Shown here: positions 26,908-38,530 of the stretch, one piece after another
Layout of the letters: each line of letters starts with the position of its first letter
Position numbering within the stretch: position 1 is the first letter of the stretch
Origin: Liolophura sinensis
Taxonomy: Eukaryota > Mollusca > Polyplacophora > Chitonida > Chitonidae
Reading direction: 5' to 3'
NCBI RefSeq assembly: GCF_032854445.1
Contig: NC_088299.1
Span: forward strand, 18,409,608-18,473,607
Length of the DNA: 64,000 nt
Notes under the pieces: model-generated
The model's database searches: none
What the model was told of the DNA's origin: nothing
What the model saw: the letters and a program-made list of their open reading frames with translations, nothing else
Position numbers and translations under genes: made by a program

Positions 26908-26910
<3 letters not shown>

Positions 26911-26972
<62 letters not shown>
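26911..26972. repeat. (AT)n microsatellite, about 31 repeats
   Basis: Uninterrupted TA dinucleotides for 62 bp, ending at the (TTTA)n end of a SINE. The Tyr-Ile open frames across it are artefacts. Confidence 0.95.
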
Positions 26973-26977
<5 letters not shown>

Positions 26978-27118
26978 TTATTTATTTATTTGATTGGTGT
27001 TTTAAGCCGTACTCAAGAATATTTCACTTATACGGCAGCGGCCAGTATTATGGTGGGAGGAAACCGGGCAGATCCCGGGGAAACCCACAACCATCCACAC
27101 ACTGCTGACAGATCTTCA
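26973..27118 (-). mobile_element. SINE copy next to an (AT)n tract
   Basis: (TTTA)n, TTTGATTGGTGTTTTAAGCCG, TACTCAAGAATATTTCAC, CAGTATTATGGTGGGAGGAAA, CCGGGCAGATCCCGGGG and ACCATCCACACACTGCTGAC are in order. The copy sits directly on the 3' side of a 62-bp AT microsatellite. Confidence 0.85.
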
Positions 27119-27137
27119 CAAGTAGAACAGGAGAACA

Positions 27138-27190
27138 TATGGCAGCGGCCAGTATTATGGTGGGAGGAAACCGGGCAGATCCCGGGGGAT
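27138..27190 (-). mobile_element. Second partial SINE core
   Basis: GGCAGCGGCCAGTATTATGG through GCAGATCCCGGGG repeats the centre of the copy immediately upstream almost exactly. This indicates a local tandem duplication of about 50 bp rather than an independent insertion. Confidence 0.75.
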
Positions 27191-30000
27191 CCGAGTATTT
27201 GTATTGTGTCCCATGTGCTGTCGATGGCAATCAATGTGTAGGTGGTTCTCTTAGATAAAACACCGTTAGATCAAATCATTAATTAAAGCATTGTACTTTC
27301 GGTATTATTACATATTTTAGAGTATAGTAACAATACGTGTGTGCATGGTTTCTTGAACCAACGGTCTGACGTAAGCAAATGTGGAACAGAGTCAAACTTC
27401 ATGCCGTATTATTTATCATCAGGTTATTGTTGTGTTCTACCCCAGTCCCCAGCAACTCCTCTACCCCTGTGTAAGTGTTCAGCAGTTTTTGCCCCCTGCA
27501 GTCCTCTGTATTGGATTTCCACGCTTCTGGGGGTAGAGGGCTCTTAAGTGCTGCCTGCGCCTCGGGTCACGTCCAAAAGAGAATGATTAGGTACTTCCGG
27601 TTTGATAGCTCCACATTGAGGCACGACAGACTAGGTTTCTTTTTTCTCCAAATCTATTGTACCATTGTGGAGAAGGCAGGGCAATTTACACGCCGTAAAA
27701 GTGACAGCAAAAAACCTGGATCTGGAATGAGTGCTCACTCCCACGGTGCCAGCATTAAGAGTCTTGAAAGCTCTTAAGTTTCTTCAACATCTGACCTTAA
27801 AGGTCACATGATGGCGGGAAGGAAACGGCCAGGCATTTTCGATAAGACTGCCTGCGATTGCTGATGATAACACCCATAGAGCTAGGCGAGCAACTTTGCA
27901 GGAAGGTTAGAGTTTTGTTCTTCACTAAGATTATTTTCCCCGGGCTAATCAGTCGATACACACTGTGGAGGCAAGGATCAGCCACAAATAAAAACTGCAA
28001 AAGACCTTACTGACAAGAATTCGGCTTCGTATAAGATATCTACATAACATCACTTTCCCGTTATGTGTTCTATCAAAATGTCCACAATTTAAGCTAATTC
28101 CGAATATTCCCTAATCCAACGATATTTTCCGAATTCCGTGCGAGGATCGCTTGTGTTCCACTCCTTTTCAAGAATACATGCAAGCATAAGGATGGTCACC
28201 TTCAATGGTGTGGAAACATGACCGCACCTGAAAAACCTCCTCGCGTAAAGCCTCAGCCATAACTTCACATGTTTTAGTAGTAACGTTGTTTTGCAAGGAT
28301 GATTCCATCACCTAAGATCTAAATAATATATCAAAAAGGTCGTCTAATATCCTAAATAACCTTAGCCTTTGTCAGTCTCATCTTACTGCCAACAGCCATT
28401 CGAGAACTAAACAAAGCAAAAAGTTCATATTTGGTAACAGCACTTGTTGGCTTATCTGTCGGTCCCTTCTTAAGCAGATGTGCCATTCCAACTACCCGCA
28501 ACTGCCTCCTGTAGCTTATGTGGTCATCGAACCATTAGGAGCTCAGGTATAGGCATCCCGTCCACCCACCCGGGTTACGGTGGTTCTGCACCTCTGATCT
28601 GTTTGCTGGTGAATACAGGTGAGGACTTAGGTAAACAGTTTATGCTCTACTGACATAACGGGTGAACACTCATTCACGTACCCTCCTCTGTGATATAGGT
28701 CTACCTTCTCAGTCAATGCCTTTATGCTAGTGTTGAGGTTAAATTTAATTTGAACGACTATTTTTCCAACAGAGACTTTGGTGAAAAAATCAAAGTTCAG
28801 TCCTACTTTCTTTTTAATTCTTCATTGTAATAATTAAAAATCAAAGAACATTAAATTAGGAAAATTTTAATGAAAAAATTGACAATATTCTATATCTTTT
28901 GACCCTGTACCAGCTTAAAGCTTCAACTTGTTATACTGTTTACTTCACAATGTACACCTGTCATAACTGGAATAAAATGGGCCAAGCTTCCTGTGAGGAA
29001 AAGTAGAGGACAGTTTTGTATTCCATCGCTTGAGTTTTTCTCTCCCGTCAAATATTAACATTGCAATAAAAGAAACAGAATAATTTCCAGATTCGTACTT
29101 TTCCAGCCCAAAAGTCAAATTTTAAAAGAGAAATTAGGACGATTACGGTGAAATATAACAATTGATCATCAAAAAGAGATACAGTCAAACGGTCAGTTAA
29201 ACTCACAATCATAACCTAATCTACTGTAAGATTACGTATACATATGCGTTATTTGGACCTGTATTCTCTAGTCGTCGTATACGCAGCACATATTCCACTG
29301 CCAGGCTCTACGTCTTCTTCTAAGATTCCAAACAACAGATATTACTACTTCATTTCAAATGGCAACGCCTCTCTTTAGGCGACATGAAATATACACGTAT
29401 ATACAGTTAAAACCAATGATATTACTGCCCAAAGTTGGGACTGTCGTATTGCTAAAGGCCGATTTCACAGTAGACCAATCTTATATTCTTTAATACCGGT
29501 AGCCTAAGTTCTGCGGTATCATCCATAAATTAGTCTTCTTATTTTTTTCGCTGCATTCGTGCATTTATTTTATATCACACATAAAAATTTATTTATTTAT
29601 TGATTGATTGATTTATTTCACGCTACACTAAAGTATTCTTCACGATGGCGATCAATTTTCTGGTTGAAGACAACCGACCTTTGGCAAGTTCCTGTCGAAC
29701 TTTCACTCTTGTGACATATATGTACACATATGCACATCAATTGTTGATGAAAGGCAAGTGGTCCTCCACACGAGCCTCGTCGAGCGCTGGTTATCTCCAA
29801 GGATCCACGGACAGTGAGAGTGTTAGATTCGACAAATCCCCTATTCAAGGCCGGGTTTGAACCCGTCAAAAAACGGAATTTTGACTGTTAAGTGTATGTT
29901 TTTCACGCGACTTTATCATCATAACAGTAGATGTTATCATATAATTCGTGACATGCATATACCTCTGTGATAGAATCCATGAACTGTTCCAGTTAAAAAC
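27191..30000. other. Region downstream of FoxF, nothing recognised
   Basis: There is a small exon-like segment (28475-28546, acceptor TTCTTAAG and donor CTCAG/GTATAG around 23 open codons), but no partner exon was seen. Frames at 27341-27777 have no domain. Confidence 0.45.
29585..29655 (-). mobile_element. Degenerate SINE tail end
   Basis: ATTTATTTATTGATTGATTG, then TTTCACGCTACACTAAAGTATTCTTCAC, which is a diverged TTTACGCCGTACTCAAGAATATTTCAC. Nothing recognisable follows. Confidence 0.4.
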
Positions 30001-30032
30001 TACAACACAAACACTTGATTTTTACGGACATC

Positions 30033-30038
30033 TTTATT
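30033..30038 (-). terminator. Poly(A) signal, probable FoxF 3' end
   Basis: On the minus strand this reads AATAAA. It is followed about 20 bases later by a GT-rich tract (GTGTTTGTGTTGT, 30014-30002), the usual arrangement for cleavage and polyadenylation. Cleavage would fall near 30017, giving a 3' UTR of about 1.58 kb from the stop at 31598. Weaker or earlier AATAAA sites occur at 30328-30333 and 30680-30685 and could give shorter forms. Confidence 0.6.
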
Positions 30039-30956
30039 ATAAATACTTTCTTGCATAGCTAAATAGTATTGGAGAGACCAAGCCCCCTTCATTCAGTTTA
30101 TATACATGTATTTTTTTTCTGTTGACAATACTGACAATAATCACAAAAGTGGATGACAAAACAAAACAAAAAGATGTAATGTTAAATGCAGGCACCCTGT
30201 GATCTTGCTAGGAGTTATTTCCCCCTCGTTTCACCACAGCGATCAATGATCAACAGAAGGCAATATTTTTGTCCCTTATACAGATATGGACGAAACACTA
30301 CACTTGTTATGTAGATCGAAATCGGCATTTTATTACATTCATCAACAAAATAGGCACTGTTATAATTTATATAGATTACACGAAGCATATTTCTATAGAC
30401 CATTGCATGGATCCACGCTGTACTTTACTCGATTACAGAGGAGGACTGTACAAACCAGATTATAGCGTGTATAGCACGTGTCTTCGCGCACAGGTCCACA
30501 CTGGTCACTATGTTTACATTCGTCGACACCCGTAGATCAAGGGTCCAAATTTTCCACTACATTGTTTGCCCATAAAGTGATAGCGTTCAGTACATCATAT
30601 CGACACAATACCCAGAGGGTTTCACTTTTGAATATGCATATAATCAAATATGCAATCAGTCAGTTTACAACATCAACACACTTTATTTGTTGTTTTATAA
30701 GACAGCTAAAGAGCGCTTATTTCAAAGCGACAGTAACCAACAAAAATCATGTATCACTTAGACCCGAATTATCTGGTCACAAATGACACACCTCTATCAA
30801 TGAACCGTGTCCGCCCTTTCACAAGTCTTCCGGAGAAAATCCAGAGACATATTCCTAATATAGGAAGGTTGATCTACCTCTTTTATGTCAAGCATTGCTC
30901 GTGACACGCCAGTTTATCGTCTTTAATCACCAACTACATATAGGACATTTTCTTAC

Positions 30957-31035
30957 AAATGGATGGTTGGTTTCTCATAAATGGACAGATGAACTCTCGT
31001 AAATGGACAGTAGGTTTCTCGTAAATGGACGGTGG
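30957..31035. repeat. 22-bp tandem repeat (3.6 copies)
   Basis: AAATGGACAGTAGGTTTCTC-type units start at 30957, 30979, 31001 and 31023. They lie in the putative FoxF 3' UTR. Confidence 0.88.
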
Positions 31036-31597
31036 TTCCGGGTCTCTTATCTGGTGCCATTCTCATGGCATATATGATACCTGCTTTCATGTCAAAGTGC
31101 ACACGTACTGTATACAAGATCAACGTGACAGGAGCATGCCTTTAATATCTTTTGAGTGGCTGGTCGGGTGAGAAAACAGTCACAGTCTCTTATACAACGT
31201 ATGAACGCCAGAGAACCATTATTAAAGACATGCTCATGGCAGCCTGAACGACACATTTCTCGAACGATGGAGTCGTTTGAATGTGTTCTCAAGGTACACA
31301 TTCCACTAAACTTGGAGACACATCCATGATTTCACAACAGACATATTTATGAATGCAGACGCGTCCCGAAGTTCCACGAAGGTTTGGGAACGCTTTCAAG
31401 AGTTCTCACATAAAATATTCCACAAACATTGGGAAGGCGTCCAAGCATGAGTTCTCAAAATAACACCTTCCACGAAGGATGCGGACATGTTCTTGAGTTC
31501 CACAAAGAACGGAAACGTTTCCATGAGTTCTCAAATCACGCATTTATCGAAGGATGTTTCAGTAGCATCCAATTCCTATACGCATGGTAACATATTC

Positions 31598-31737
31598 TCA
31601 AATGACGCATTTCTCATAGTAGGCCGGTGGTGGGGGCATGTTCATTGGCACTGTGTTTGAACCACAGGGGAGGTAAGAGGAGCGGTCACAAGTGTTCGGC
31701 TGCTGGTAAAGCCCGGGTGGAGACTGCATTTTCATGG
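31598..31737 (-). CDS. FoxF: FoxF exon 2 (C-terminal exon)
   Basis: This 140-bp terminal exon is too short to stand out as an open frame. It follows a pyrimidine-rich tract ending TTATTTCAG (AG at 31739-31738). Its first two bases (CC) join the last G of exon 1 to make an Ala codon, so the phase matches. It then encodes 45 residues and stops at TGA (31600-31598). The peptide begins MKMQSPPGLYQQPNTCDRSS, has a proline run (PMNMPPPPAYY) and ends YYEKCVI. From family knowledge, vertebrate FoxF1 has a CDR-containing segment and a Tyr-rich tail ending in ...CVM at the same place, so both the CDR and the terminal C-V motif correspond. Codon use is GC-richer than the surrounding intron. With exon 1 the protein is 418 residues, somewhat longer than human FOXF1 (about 380). 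The splice sites, phase and tail motif are seen in the sequence; that this is the only C-terminal exon is inferred. Confidence 0.88.
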
Positions 31738-32372
31738 CTGAAATAATTTAAACAGAAAAGAAATATTTAGACATTGAAATTCACCCAAACACATCCATTG
31801 TCACAGATAAAAGACAGAACAAGATATCAAGTGATGCTTTGTTAAGAACACAGATGCGCGAAATGAGCTGCTATTAGGACAAACCACTGCATGAAAATAT
31901 AAACTGCACAAATCCATGCAATGTTAATAACGTTTCTGTAAATTACTATCGTGCAGATTTTGATATGTTGTTTTTACTACACTTGAATTTATCAATGTCG
32001 AACTGTGTGAGAAGCAATGACAGAAAACCGCTGTAGTTCACAAGTTTAATATGGACTAACGTATAGCCAGCATTCGGTTGTCGCATGGAAGAATTATCAA
32101 AAAAAAAATTAAAAATAGCACAAGCTTCACATGAAAGGCTTTGAAAAGTTGTTTGAAAATATTCCAGACTTTCTTTCGTTCTTTCTTGACGGGAAAAAGG
32201 ACATTGGGACAGCTTTTGCATAACATCCTCCAAACATCTAGTGGCCTCTCTTTATGAAATACACCCTATAAGAAAAAGTTTATAGGGTTCGGCAAAAGTC
32301 TTGACATTTTGGGTGAAAATTGAGCAGTATTTCCATCATTATCAGACGCTTTATCTTGTAAGCGCATAAAAC

Positions 32373-32429
32373 ATTTGCCAGCAATGCACTTCAAATGGAC
32401 TTTTCAGTAGACACTGACACTACATTAGA
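32373..32429. repeat. 57-bp dispersed repeat, partner of 33975-34031
   Basis: ATTTGCCAGCAATGCACTTC and TTTTCAGTAGACACTGACAC recur with a few substitutions at 33975-34031. There the segment lies inside a target-site-duplicated SINE insertion; here no SINE adjoins it. Both lie in the FoxF intron, 1.6 kb apart. Confidence 0.8.
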
Positions 32430-33975
32430 ACCACGTTATGTCATTATTATGTATATGACATGATTTGCAGAAGACAATCGTGTATCCAAAAGCAAATATG
32501 GTCAGCAGAGATAAGAAATGTTTCAACCATTTCTTTTAAAACGTGAATAAGAATCCGAATTCAACACTATCATTGTATTCTTCCATTTATGTTTGAAAAC
32601 CATGCATGTAAATATTTATTTAAAAAATTACCGTAAAAAAGGGGGACATGGAGCACTTTGTGGTAATAAAAACTGATATCTGCATCACGGATACGGTTCA
32701 CCAACATGATTCCAAAAGGCAAATGCTCCTGTTTGTATCACAAGGAGTTCAACGCTGTTTTGAAAATGAGGGGGTTTTTTTGTATCAATTTGTGGTATAA
32801 TATTGGTCGGTGTGTGGCGTTGAAATGTCGGACTAAGAGGTTTTTCTTTCAAACAGGTATCGGGTACACAGGTCTGTTTAACAATTCAGCACTCCAGAAC
32901 TCATGCTCTACATGTCGCTGCACCTAATTGAAGTTTGCTCACCCGATCCTTGTATATTTTCATCTGCGGTTTACCACCACACTGGGGAGAGCGTCGGGTT
33001 AAAGTGGGCATGACTGTGTCGCTACGGGTATCAGCCCCACCGTCAGGGAGCATGACACAGGCCCAGGAGCGCTAAGGCCCAGATGATAGACCGAGGGAGA
33101 CTTTGTTTACATTATCACTTGGAGGCGTAGGCTTCACTTGAACTCGTACAGCGAAAGCTTTTCAAGATGGCCTCGTCCAGACGCTGTATCGCTTACGGCT
33201 TAATCAATTCTCCCTAGTCTTGTATACAGGGCAGATTTGCGTTAACCATCCGTAACGCTGGTGAGATCTATAGGTACAAATATACAAATGAGTGAGAGAC
33301 TTCGAGGGTGAGATGGAGCAGCCATTAAAGGCTTCCAACCCTCAAAGGTGGGGATTACACGGACCGGGTGAATGAGGCATCAGGCAACCTGTGAGAGGAG
33401 GCGCCGCGCATAACCTGTACTATTTCCTTCACAGAAGTTTTACCAGAGGTTCCCTTCACTTTTCTACTTGGACAACTCGCCGTTCAGTTCTAACCCTCAC
33501 ATCTGTGCAGACGACAGGAGATTTGAGAAAATAAACAGCTCCCCGTTATCTGACATTTGGGATAAATGGTTGGCCTCTTCACTAGACCCGGGTGGTCATT
33601 TAGACGTGTCAATTCAAAAGCACAAATCCACAAAGGAATTCCCAGTGGCGGGCCCACAATACTGTAATGATTGTCATGATCCGTGGCTTGTTATTCCGTG
33701 TATGGTAAATGAAGGGCATGATGTTAAAATCCCATCTCCGATAGTCCGCCCAGAGCGCACTCACATGCCATGCGCTCCGCTCGCTTTTCCACACAGTGTA
33801 CATTACATGTCTTCTTGGCTGAATGTTGACAAAATGAAACAAAAGACTGTATTCTTCCACAATATATTCAAACCCGTGGATTTTAACAAATTTCGATCAG
33901 ATAAATTCCATGTGGGCAAATTTTCTGTTCAGTGTTGTTAAGATTTAATATAAAAAGTTTCTTTTGGTGAATTTA

Positions 33976-34193
33976 TTTGCCAGCAATGAACTTGAAATGT
34001 ACTTTTCAGTAGACACTGACACTATATTAGATTTATTTATTGTTTATTTATTTATTTATTCGATTCGGTGTTTTACACCGTACTCAAGAATATTTCACTT
34101 ATACCTAGGCGGTCAGTATTATGGTGGGAGGAAACCGAGTTGAGCCCCGGGGGAAACCCACGACCATCCGCAGGCTGCTGGCAGACCTTCCCA
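33976..34193 (-). mobile_element. SINE insertion with extra 3' segment and target-site duplication
   Basis: The 218-bp segment is flanked by an identical 15-bp direct repeat (CTTTTGGTGAATTTA at 33961-33975 and 34194-34208). In the SINE's own orientation (minus) it starts GTGGGAAGGTCTGCC, runs through the GC-rich centre and TGAGTACGGTGTAAAAC, and ends in an AAAT-rich tail (about 34070-34030). It is then followed, inside the duplication, by about 55 bp that also occurs at 32373-32429. The extra piece looks like a 3' transduction. Confidence 0.8.
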
Positions 34194-35210
34194 CTTTTGG
34201 TGAATTTAGCACGATGGACATTTTATTTCGGATCAATACGTAATTTTAAACAGACGAATACTTATTTTTGTCGACATGCAAGACGTCTTACTTATTACTC
34301 TCCGCTAACAGTGTTCAACAGAAAAACATTATTCTGACAAAAGTGAACACTTGGCTTCCTAGCGGTCAGATCACAAGGACATTTACATATCATGTATGAT
34401 ATAATGAGACAAAACCAAGCACAGCAATTCCACGCCAGTTCTAAGTTTAAAGCAGACATTCGCGTGAGAGGAAGTAAACATATGCCTAAACCATAAATGC
34501 ATTTTATTGTTCCAACTGTTCCAAAAAGTAAAGGTTGCTTTGCGGATAATTTCAGTGGTAGACAACCGACTTCAGCTTACTTCATGTTTTGCTTTCTAAA
34601 CAGAAAAAGTTCACTGAGGTAAACAAGTTTGGATATGGCGGACACACGCGTAAAGTTTCCGATCATCTTCTACATTACGCCTTTCATGAGTATTACGGTA
34701 AAACCCTGGCATGACACGGGCTAGTTAGTAACTTATAAGCCCCTCTCATTGACTGCACCCCCACAGTGTGGATCTCTACATCATGCGAAGATTTCATTAG
34801 CCAAAACTGGCGGCACCTTTTTCACTAACACACGTCTAAGTGACCGCATACCAATTTGACAACACGACAATTTGTCAGATATAGCAAATCTGTCTAAAAC
34901 TGAGACGGGCTGTTTCCCCAAGTTATCCCCAGTAATGTCTTAATTTTCGAGGACGCTAAGACACAAACCATCTGTTGAAGTAGCCAACAGCCACAGCGTA
35001 TGTCTTCTCCTCAGCCCATGGATACAACCAGCTATTTTCTGCAGATGAATCCACTGAACAATTTCACATATCGTCATGTCCATATTACACAGCTTTCCAC
35101 CAATTTCCGAATCGAAAACCATACAGCCAAAATAACCAAACAACGAGAGTTGAACAGTTTAATACACCGCATCAAATATGGCCACTTACATATAACATCA
35201 TTCCGAGTTA

Positions 35211-35270
35211 TTTGCGTTTAAATAATGATAATGGGGATTATTTGCGTTTAAATAATGATAATGGAGATTT
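35211..35270. repeat. 30-bp tandem duplication
   Basis: TTTGCGTTTAAATAATGATA plus ATGGGGATTA occurs at 35211 and again at 35241, with two differences. Confidence 0.9.
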
Positions 35271-35678
35271 ATTATTTTTGATGAAGTAGAATTGTTCATG
35301 TAATTGTTGACAGTCCTTCTCTTCATCTATATTTTTAATACGTTACGTTTATGCCTCCCGGCGCGTATGCTGTATACAATTTTAGCGGTTGAAACTCATT
35401 AACAAACCTACTTTTTGCGTTGGATTCATAAAATTATTAAATGATTTAAATGAAGTCCTTAATCAAACAATAAGAGAAATGTCGAATGTGTCTAGATTAT
35501 AAAACCAACAGTGTTGGCAAGTTTAGTTTTTTAAAACACCCTCAACATGATTCAAACCTTATCAGCGACGAATTTTTAAATCTTACGTTGTATGATCTAT
35601 TCATTAACACCGATTAAGTTTTAACTCACACATGCATGCTTTGATGTTAGCTTGAAAGAGGTATACTGAGCTCTTGCA

Positions 35679-35741
35679 CAGCCCTGTGGTCTAATTTTAC
35701 AGCCCTGTGGTCTAATTTTACAGCCCTGTGGTCTAATTTTT
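35679..35741. repeat. 21-bp tandem repeat (3 copies)
   Basis: CAGCCCTGTGGTCTAATTTT plus A/T repeats at 35679, 35700 and 35721, essentially identical. Confidence 0.93.
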
Positions 35742-36939
35742 AACTTTGCAAATATTCAACTCCTGTACCAATATGGCAGTGTTTATCTTCCATTGCAAGC
35801 AAGCATCTAAACATATTTGATATTTCTACATTTCCCTTGCAAATAGAACAACAACATGATTTCCTTATTTTAACACCTATAGCTTTCAATCCTCAGACAT
35901 TTCGATGCCATACGTTGCGGTGAGTTTTATCTCTGTTTTCTAGTTTGCATATTTAAACGAGTTAAATCATTGTTGAGGTCTAGTTGTAACACCATGTAAG
36001 AGAACAACAGTAAAAGTAGTTTTTAAAAAAAATTTTATCCACAGACTCTTTCATACTTTTCCTTTACGCCTTTAAGAATAAACCATTTGTTTTTCAAAAA
36101 GCCTTTGAATGACATGAGAGACCGTGTATTTCATTTATACCGTAGACAGAAGAAAGTGGTAATCCCTTTTTAAATATACAAATATTGCACCCAATATAAA
36201 TGAGTCTGTAAATTAAAAATGGGAATATCGCACCTAGGTATACTGCTGTCCCATTTCGCACAGATTTTAACACATACATTCTATGAGCCTCGTTATACGA
36301 TACAGAGAAAATTAATTCAAAATGTCAAGAAAAAGATATTTGTAAGGGTCATCTCAGATGAAAAAGTCTGTTAGGCGGAAATGTATTCCAGGGGTTAAAC
36401 CCCAAGCACTCACTCACTCATGTATTCCAGGGTCAACACGATTGAACACATCTAATGCGCGCTACTCTCATAGAAGGTGCTTCATGTACAATTTAATATA
36501 TGTAATAAATCTTTTGTGAACCAAAAAGATATTCATTGTAGGTAAAATAATACAGCTGATAAGCCTTTGATATCCAAATCCACTGAGCCTATAGTGTATA
36601 GCCGCATAATTATGGTGAATAATCCCATCTGTTGTGACATCAGAACAAAAGGAAGAGTATTAAAATCGTACACCAGTTTAGATCTGACTTCACCATACAA
36701 CGCCTATACCTTGTGTAAATTAACAAGTCTTGTAATCAACAGTGATGGCCATCTTCAATCTTGAAATACTACGCCACTTCCACACATATACTAGCTTCCA
36801 TTTAATTCCTGGCAAAAGTTTGTTATATTGCGTACCCTTATCGTAGGGTTATGAAATATGAAATCGACTTTCCTGAAACTGTAAAAATATTTTACAGAAA
36901 TGCACGACTCTAGATCGGGGGTTTATCTTATTGCTTATT

Positions 36940-37095
36940 TCACTGGAGTTTCATGCCGTACTCATGCTGTACTCATGCCGTACTCATGCTGTACTCATGC
37001 TGTACTCATGCCGTACTCATGTCGTACTTATAGACACTGTACGGCGGCCAGGTCTATGTGTGAAGGAAACGTGGTAAAACCCAGCCCGTGGGCTC
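36940..37095 (-). mobile_element. Degenerate SINE with expanded core
   Basis: GAGTTTCATGCCGTACTCA leads into an 11-bp tandem expansion (36952-37028). This is followed by diverged SINE centre words (TGTACGGCGGCCAGGTCTATG, GAAGGAAAC, AACCCAGCCCGTGGGC). Part of the element core has turned into a microsatellite. Confidence 0.55.
36952..37028. repeat. 11-bp tandem repeat (7 copies)
   Basis: CATGCCGTACT and CATGCTGTACT units alternate. The unit contains the CCGTACT word of the SINE core in which it sits. Confidence 0.92.
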
Positions 37096-38039
37096 AGTTC
37101 ATAGACAGAAATATGACCAAACGTGTGCACATTTAGAGAGATGTTTTTGTCAACATCCAGCAAATCAGGTAAATGTTACAACTTTCAAAGAACAAGTTAC
37201 ACTATTACAAAACACGCAAAGCAATCAAATACGAAAGGAAAAAGAAAATAATATCTGTCGAAATATGCCTCAAATGAGCAAACAGAAATGATTAAGACGA
37301 AATAGAACATCAGAAAGTTTGAAGATTTTCAGCACCTGGCACTGTCTGACGTTCACGATGTTTGTAGTTTACAGTTATCACCAAGTGTGTGCTCGATTAA
37401 GGCGTCTCTACATTAATTGCCAGAAGTAGCGTTATTTCCTTGTCCTTGCCAGCTCCTTTCTATAGTTCCAAAAAGTAAATACGACTCAAAGGCTTCAGTT
37501 TGCAACTTATCTATGCATCGCCTTAATCCAAGTCTACATCGAAATTACACTAAATCCAAACTTTCTTAAGATCGTCGAAGTTGTAAATTTATTTTTATCT
37601 TGTACTGACATGTCCTTTGACTGTGTTTTGTCTAACCTAACTCAGACATTAATTTCCTAACTATGAGTGATTAATTTGAAGCTGTCTTTTATAGTGAGAA
37701 GCTGACTGGATCACACTCAGGCTGGTATGTGAGGTGGAGCTGTCAAACCTAGCCGAATTTGACTCCTGGAATTTGACGTGCTTACTTCACATTTGTTTCC
37801 GGAAAGCTTACAACAGTTCCATGGATCAGCACGGCATACGATTTTCGTTACATTTTATTAACGCCAAAATGATAGTTTAATTCACAAAAATCACACAAGA
37901 CCAATACATGCTTAGTAGAATAAAACTTTTTTGAACACCGATGGTATGTTTCACAGCTTTGTTTGACTTTTCGCCGTCAAGGGCAAGAAAAATATTTGGC
38001 TTCATTTGTGTAAATTGTTTTGAGATGTCCCGTGGACAG

Positions 38040-38530
38040 CGATTCAGTTACGTAAGTAAGGAATGAACACTGCCAGGCTGTACATTCAGGCTGTGTGCCG
38101 CAGTGGGGATGAGGACGAAGGTGTTAGCCAGGTTCCGTGGGGGAAACCCCGGGGGTAACAGTCAAGGAATGGTCAACAAGAACATGGCCAAGGTTACGCA
38201 AGGTCAAGCGCTGGCCTGTCCCTAGTGTACTTGGTCAAACAGCCGTGAGATAGCGGCACATGACTGACCACAGCTGGCCACAGGCCCTGACGCAACAAGC
38301 TTTGGGAGTTAGCGAGAGACGGGTCCCAGTACAATCCTTTCTCAGAAGGATGGTTTAGATTAAAGAGAGATTAGGCGGATAACGAGTGACAGCTCAGCTT
38401 GGGCTGATAGGTTGACTGTAAAGTGACCCCAGCATCAATTAGCTCCACTTAGCGCTGTCTAGGCCGGACCCTCCCATACCCGACCCCCAAACCGTCAGGG
38501 GGACTCCAGAAATATTAACCAACACCGTTA
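38040..38530. promoter_or_regulatory. Candidate intronic cis-regulatory element
   Basis: This roughly 490-bp block is clearly GC-richer and less repetitive than the AT-rich intron around it, and it has no long open frame. It contains a homeodomain core (CAATTAG), NK2/NK4-type sites in both orientations (TAAAGTG and CCACTTAG, within 40 bp), a GGTCA half-site and CAGCTG. NK-family factors (bagpipe, tinman) act in the same visceral mesoderm programme as FoxF, so an NK-responsive enhancer is plausible. The composition and motifs are seen; the function is inferred. Confidence 0.35.

Larger units (their letters stand above)
23601..26910. other. Non-coding, nothing recognised outside repeats
   Basis: The 24092-24603 frames overlap on both strands and have no domain. 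A SINE copy (24631) and a G-rich tract (26153) are listed separately. Confidence 0.5.
30018..31597 (-). other. Putative FoxF 3' UTR
   Basis: Sequence between the FoxF stop codon and the best poly(A) signal. It has no conserved reading frame. It contains a small 22-bp tandem repeat (30957-31035) and, next to the stop, an irregular run of related segments with the phrase GAGTTCTCA or GTTCTCA (about 31280-31560) spaced 50-75 bp apart. The 3' limit rests on the poly(A) signal only. Confidence 0.5.

Noticed and set aside
26834-27241. Frame with a long Tyr-Ile stretch
   Set aside because: Translation of an (AT)n microsatellite and a SINE.
28475-28546. Small exon-like segment with acceptor and donor consensus around 23 codons
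   Set aside because: Such short matches are expected by chance and no compatible neighbouring exon was found.
32941-33130. GC-rich patch with phrases such as GAGCATGACACAGGCCCAGG, considered as an alternative FoxF exon 2
   Set aside because: The frame that gives a C-V-M motif continues without a stop and lacks an in-phase acceptor; the exon at 31598-31737 fits all criteria.
33468-33941. 157-codon plus-strand open frame inside the FoxF intron
   Set aside because: No domain, no coding-like composition through its length, and an antisense frame is also open; probably chance.
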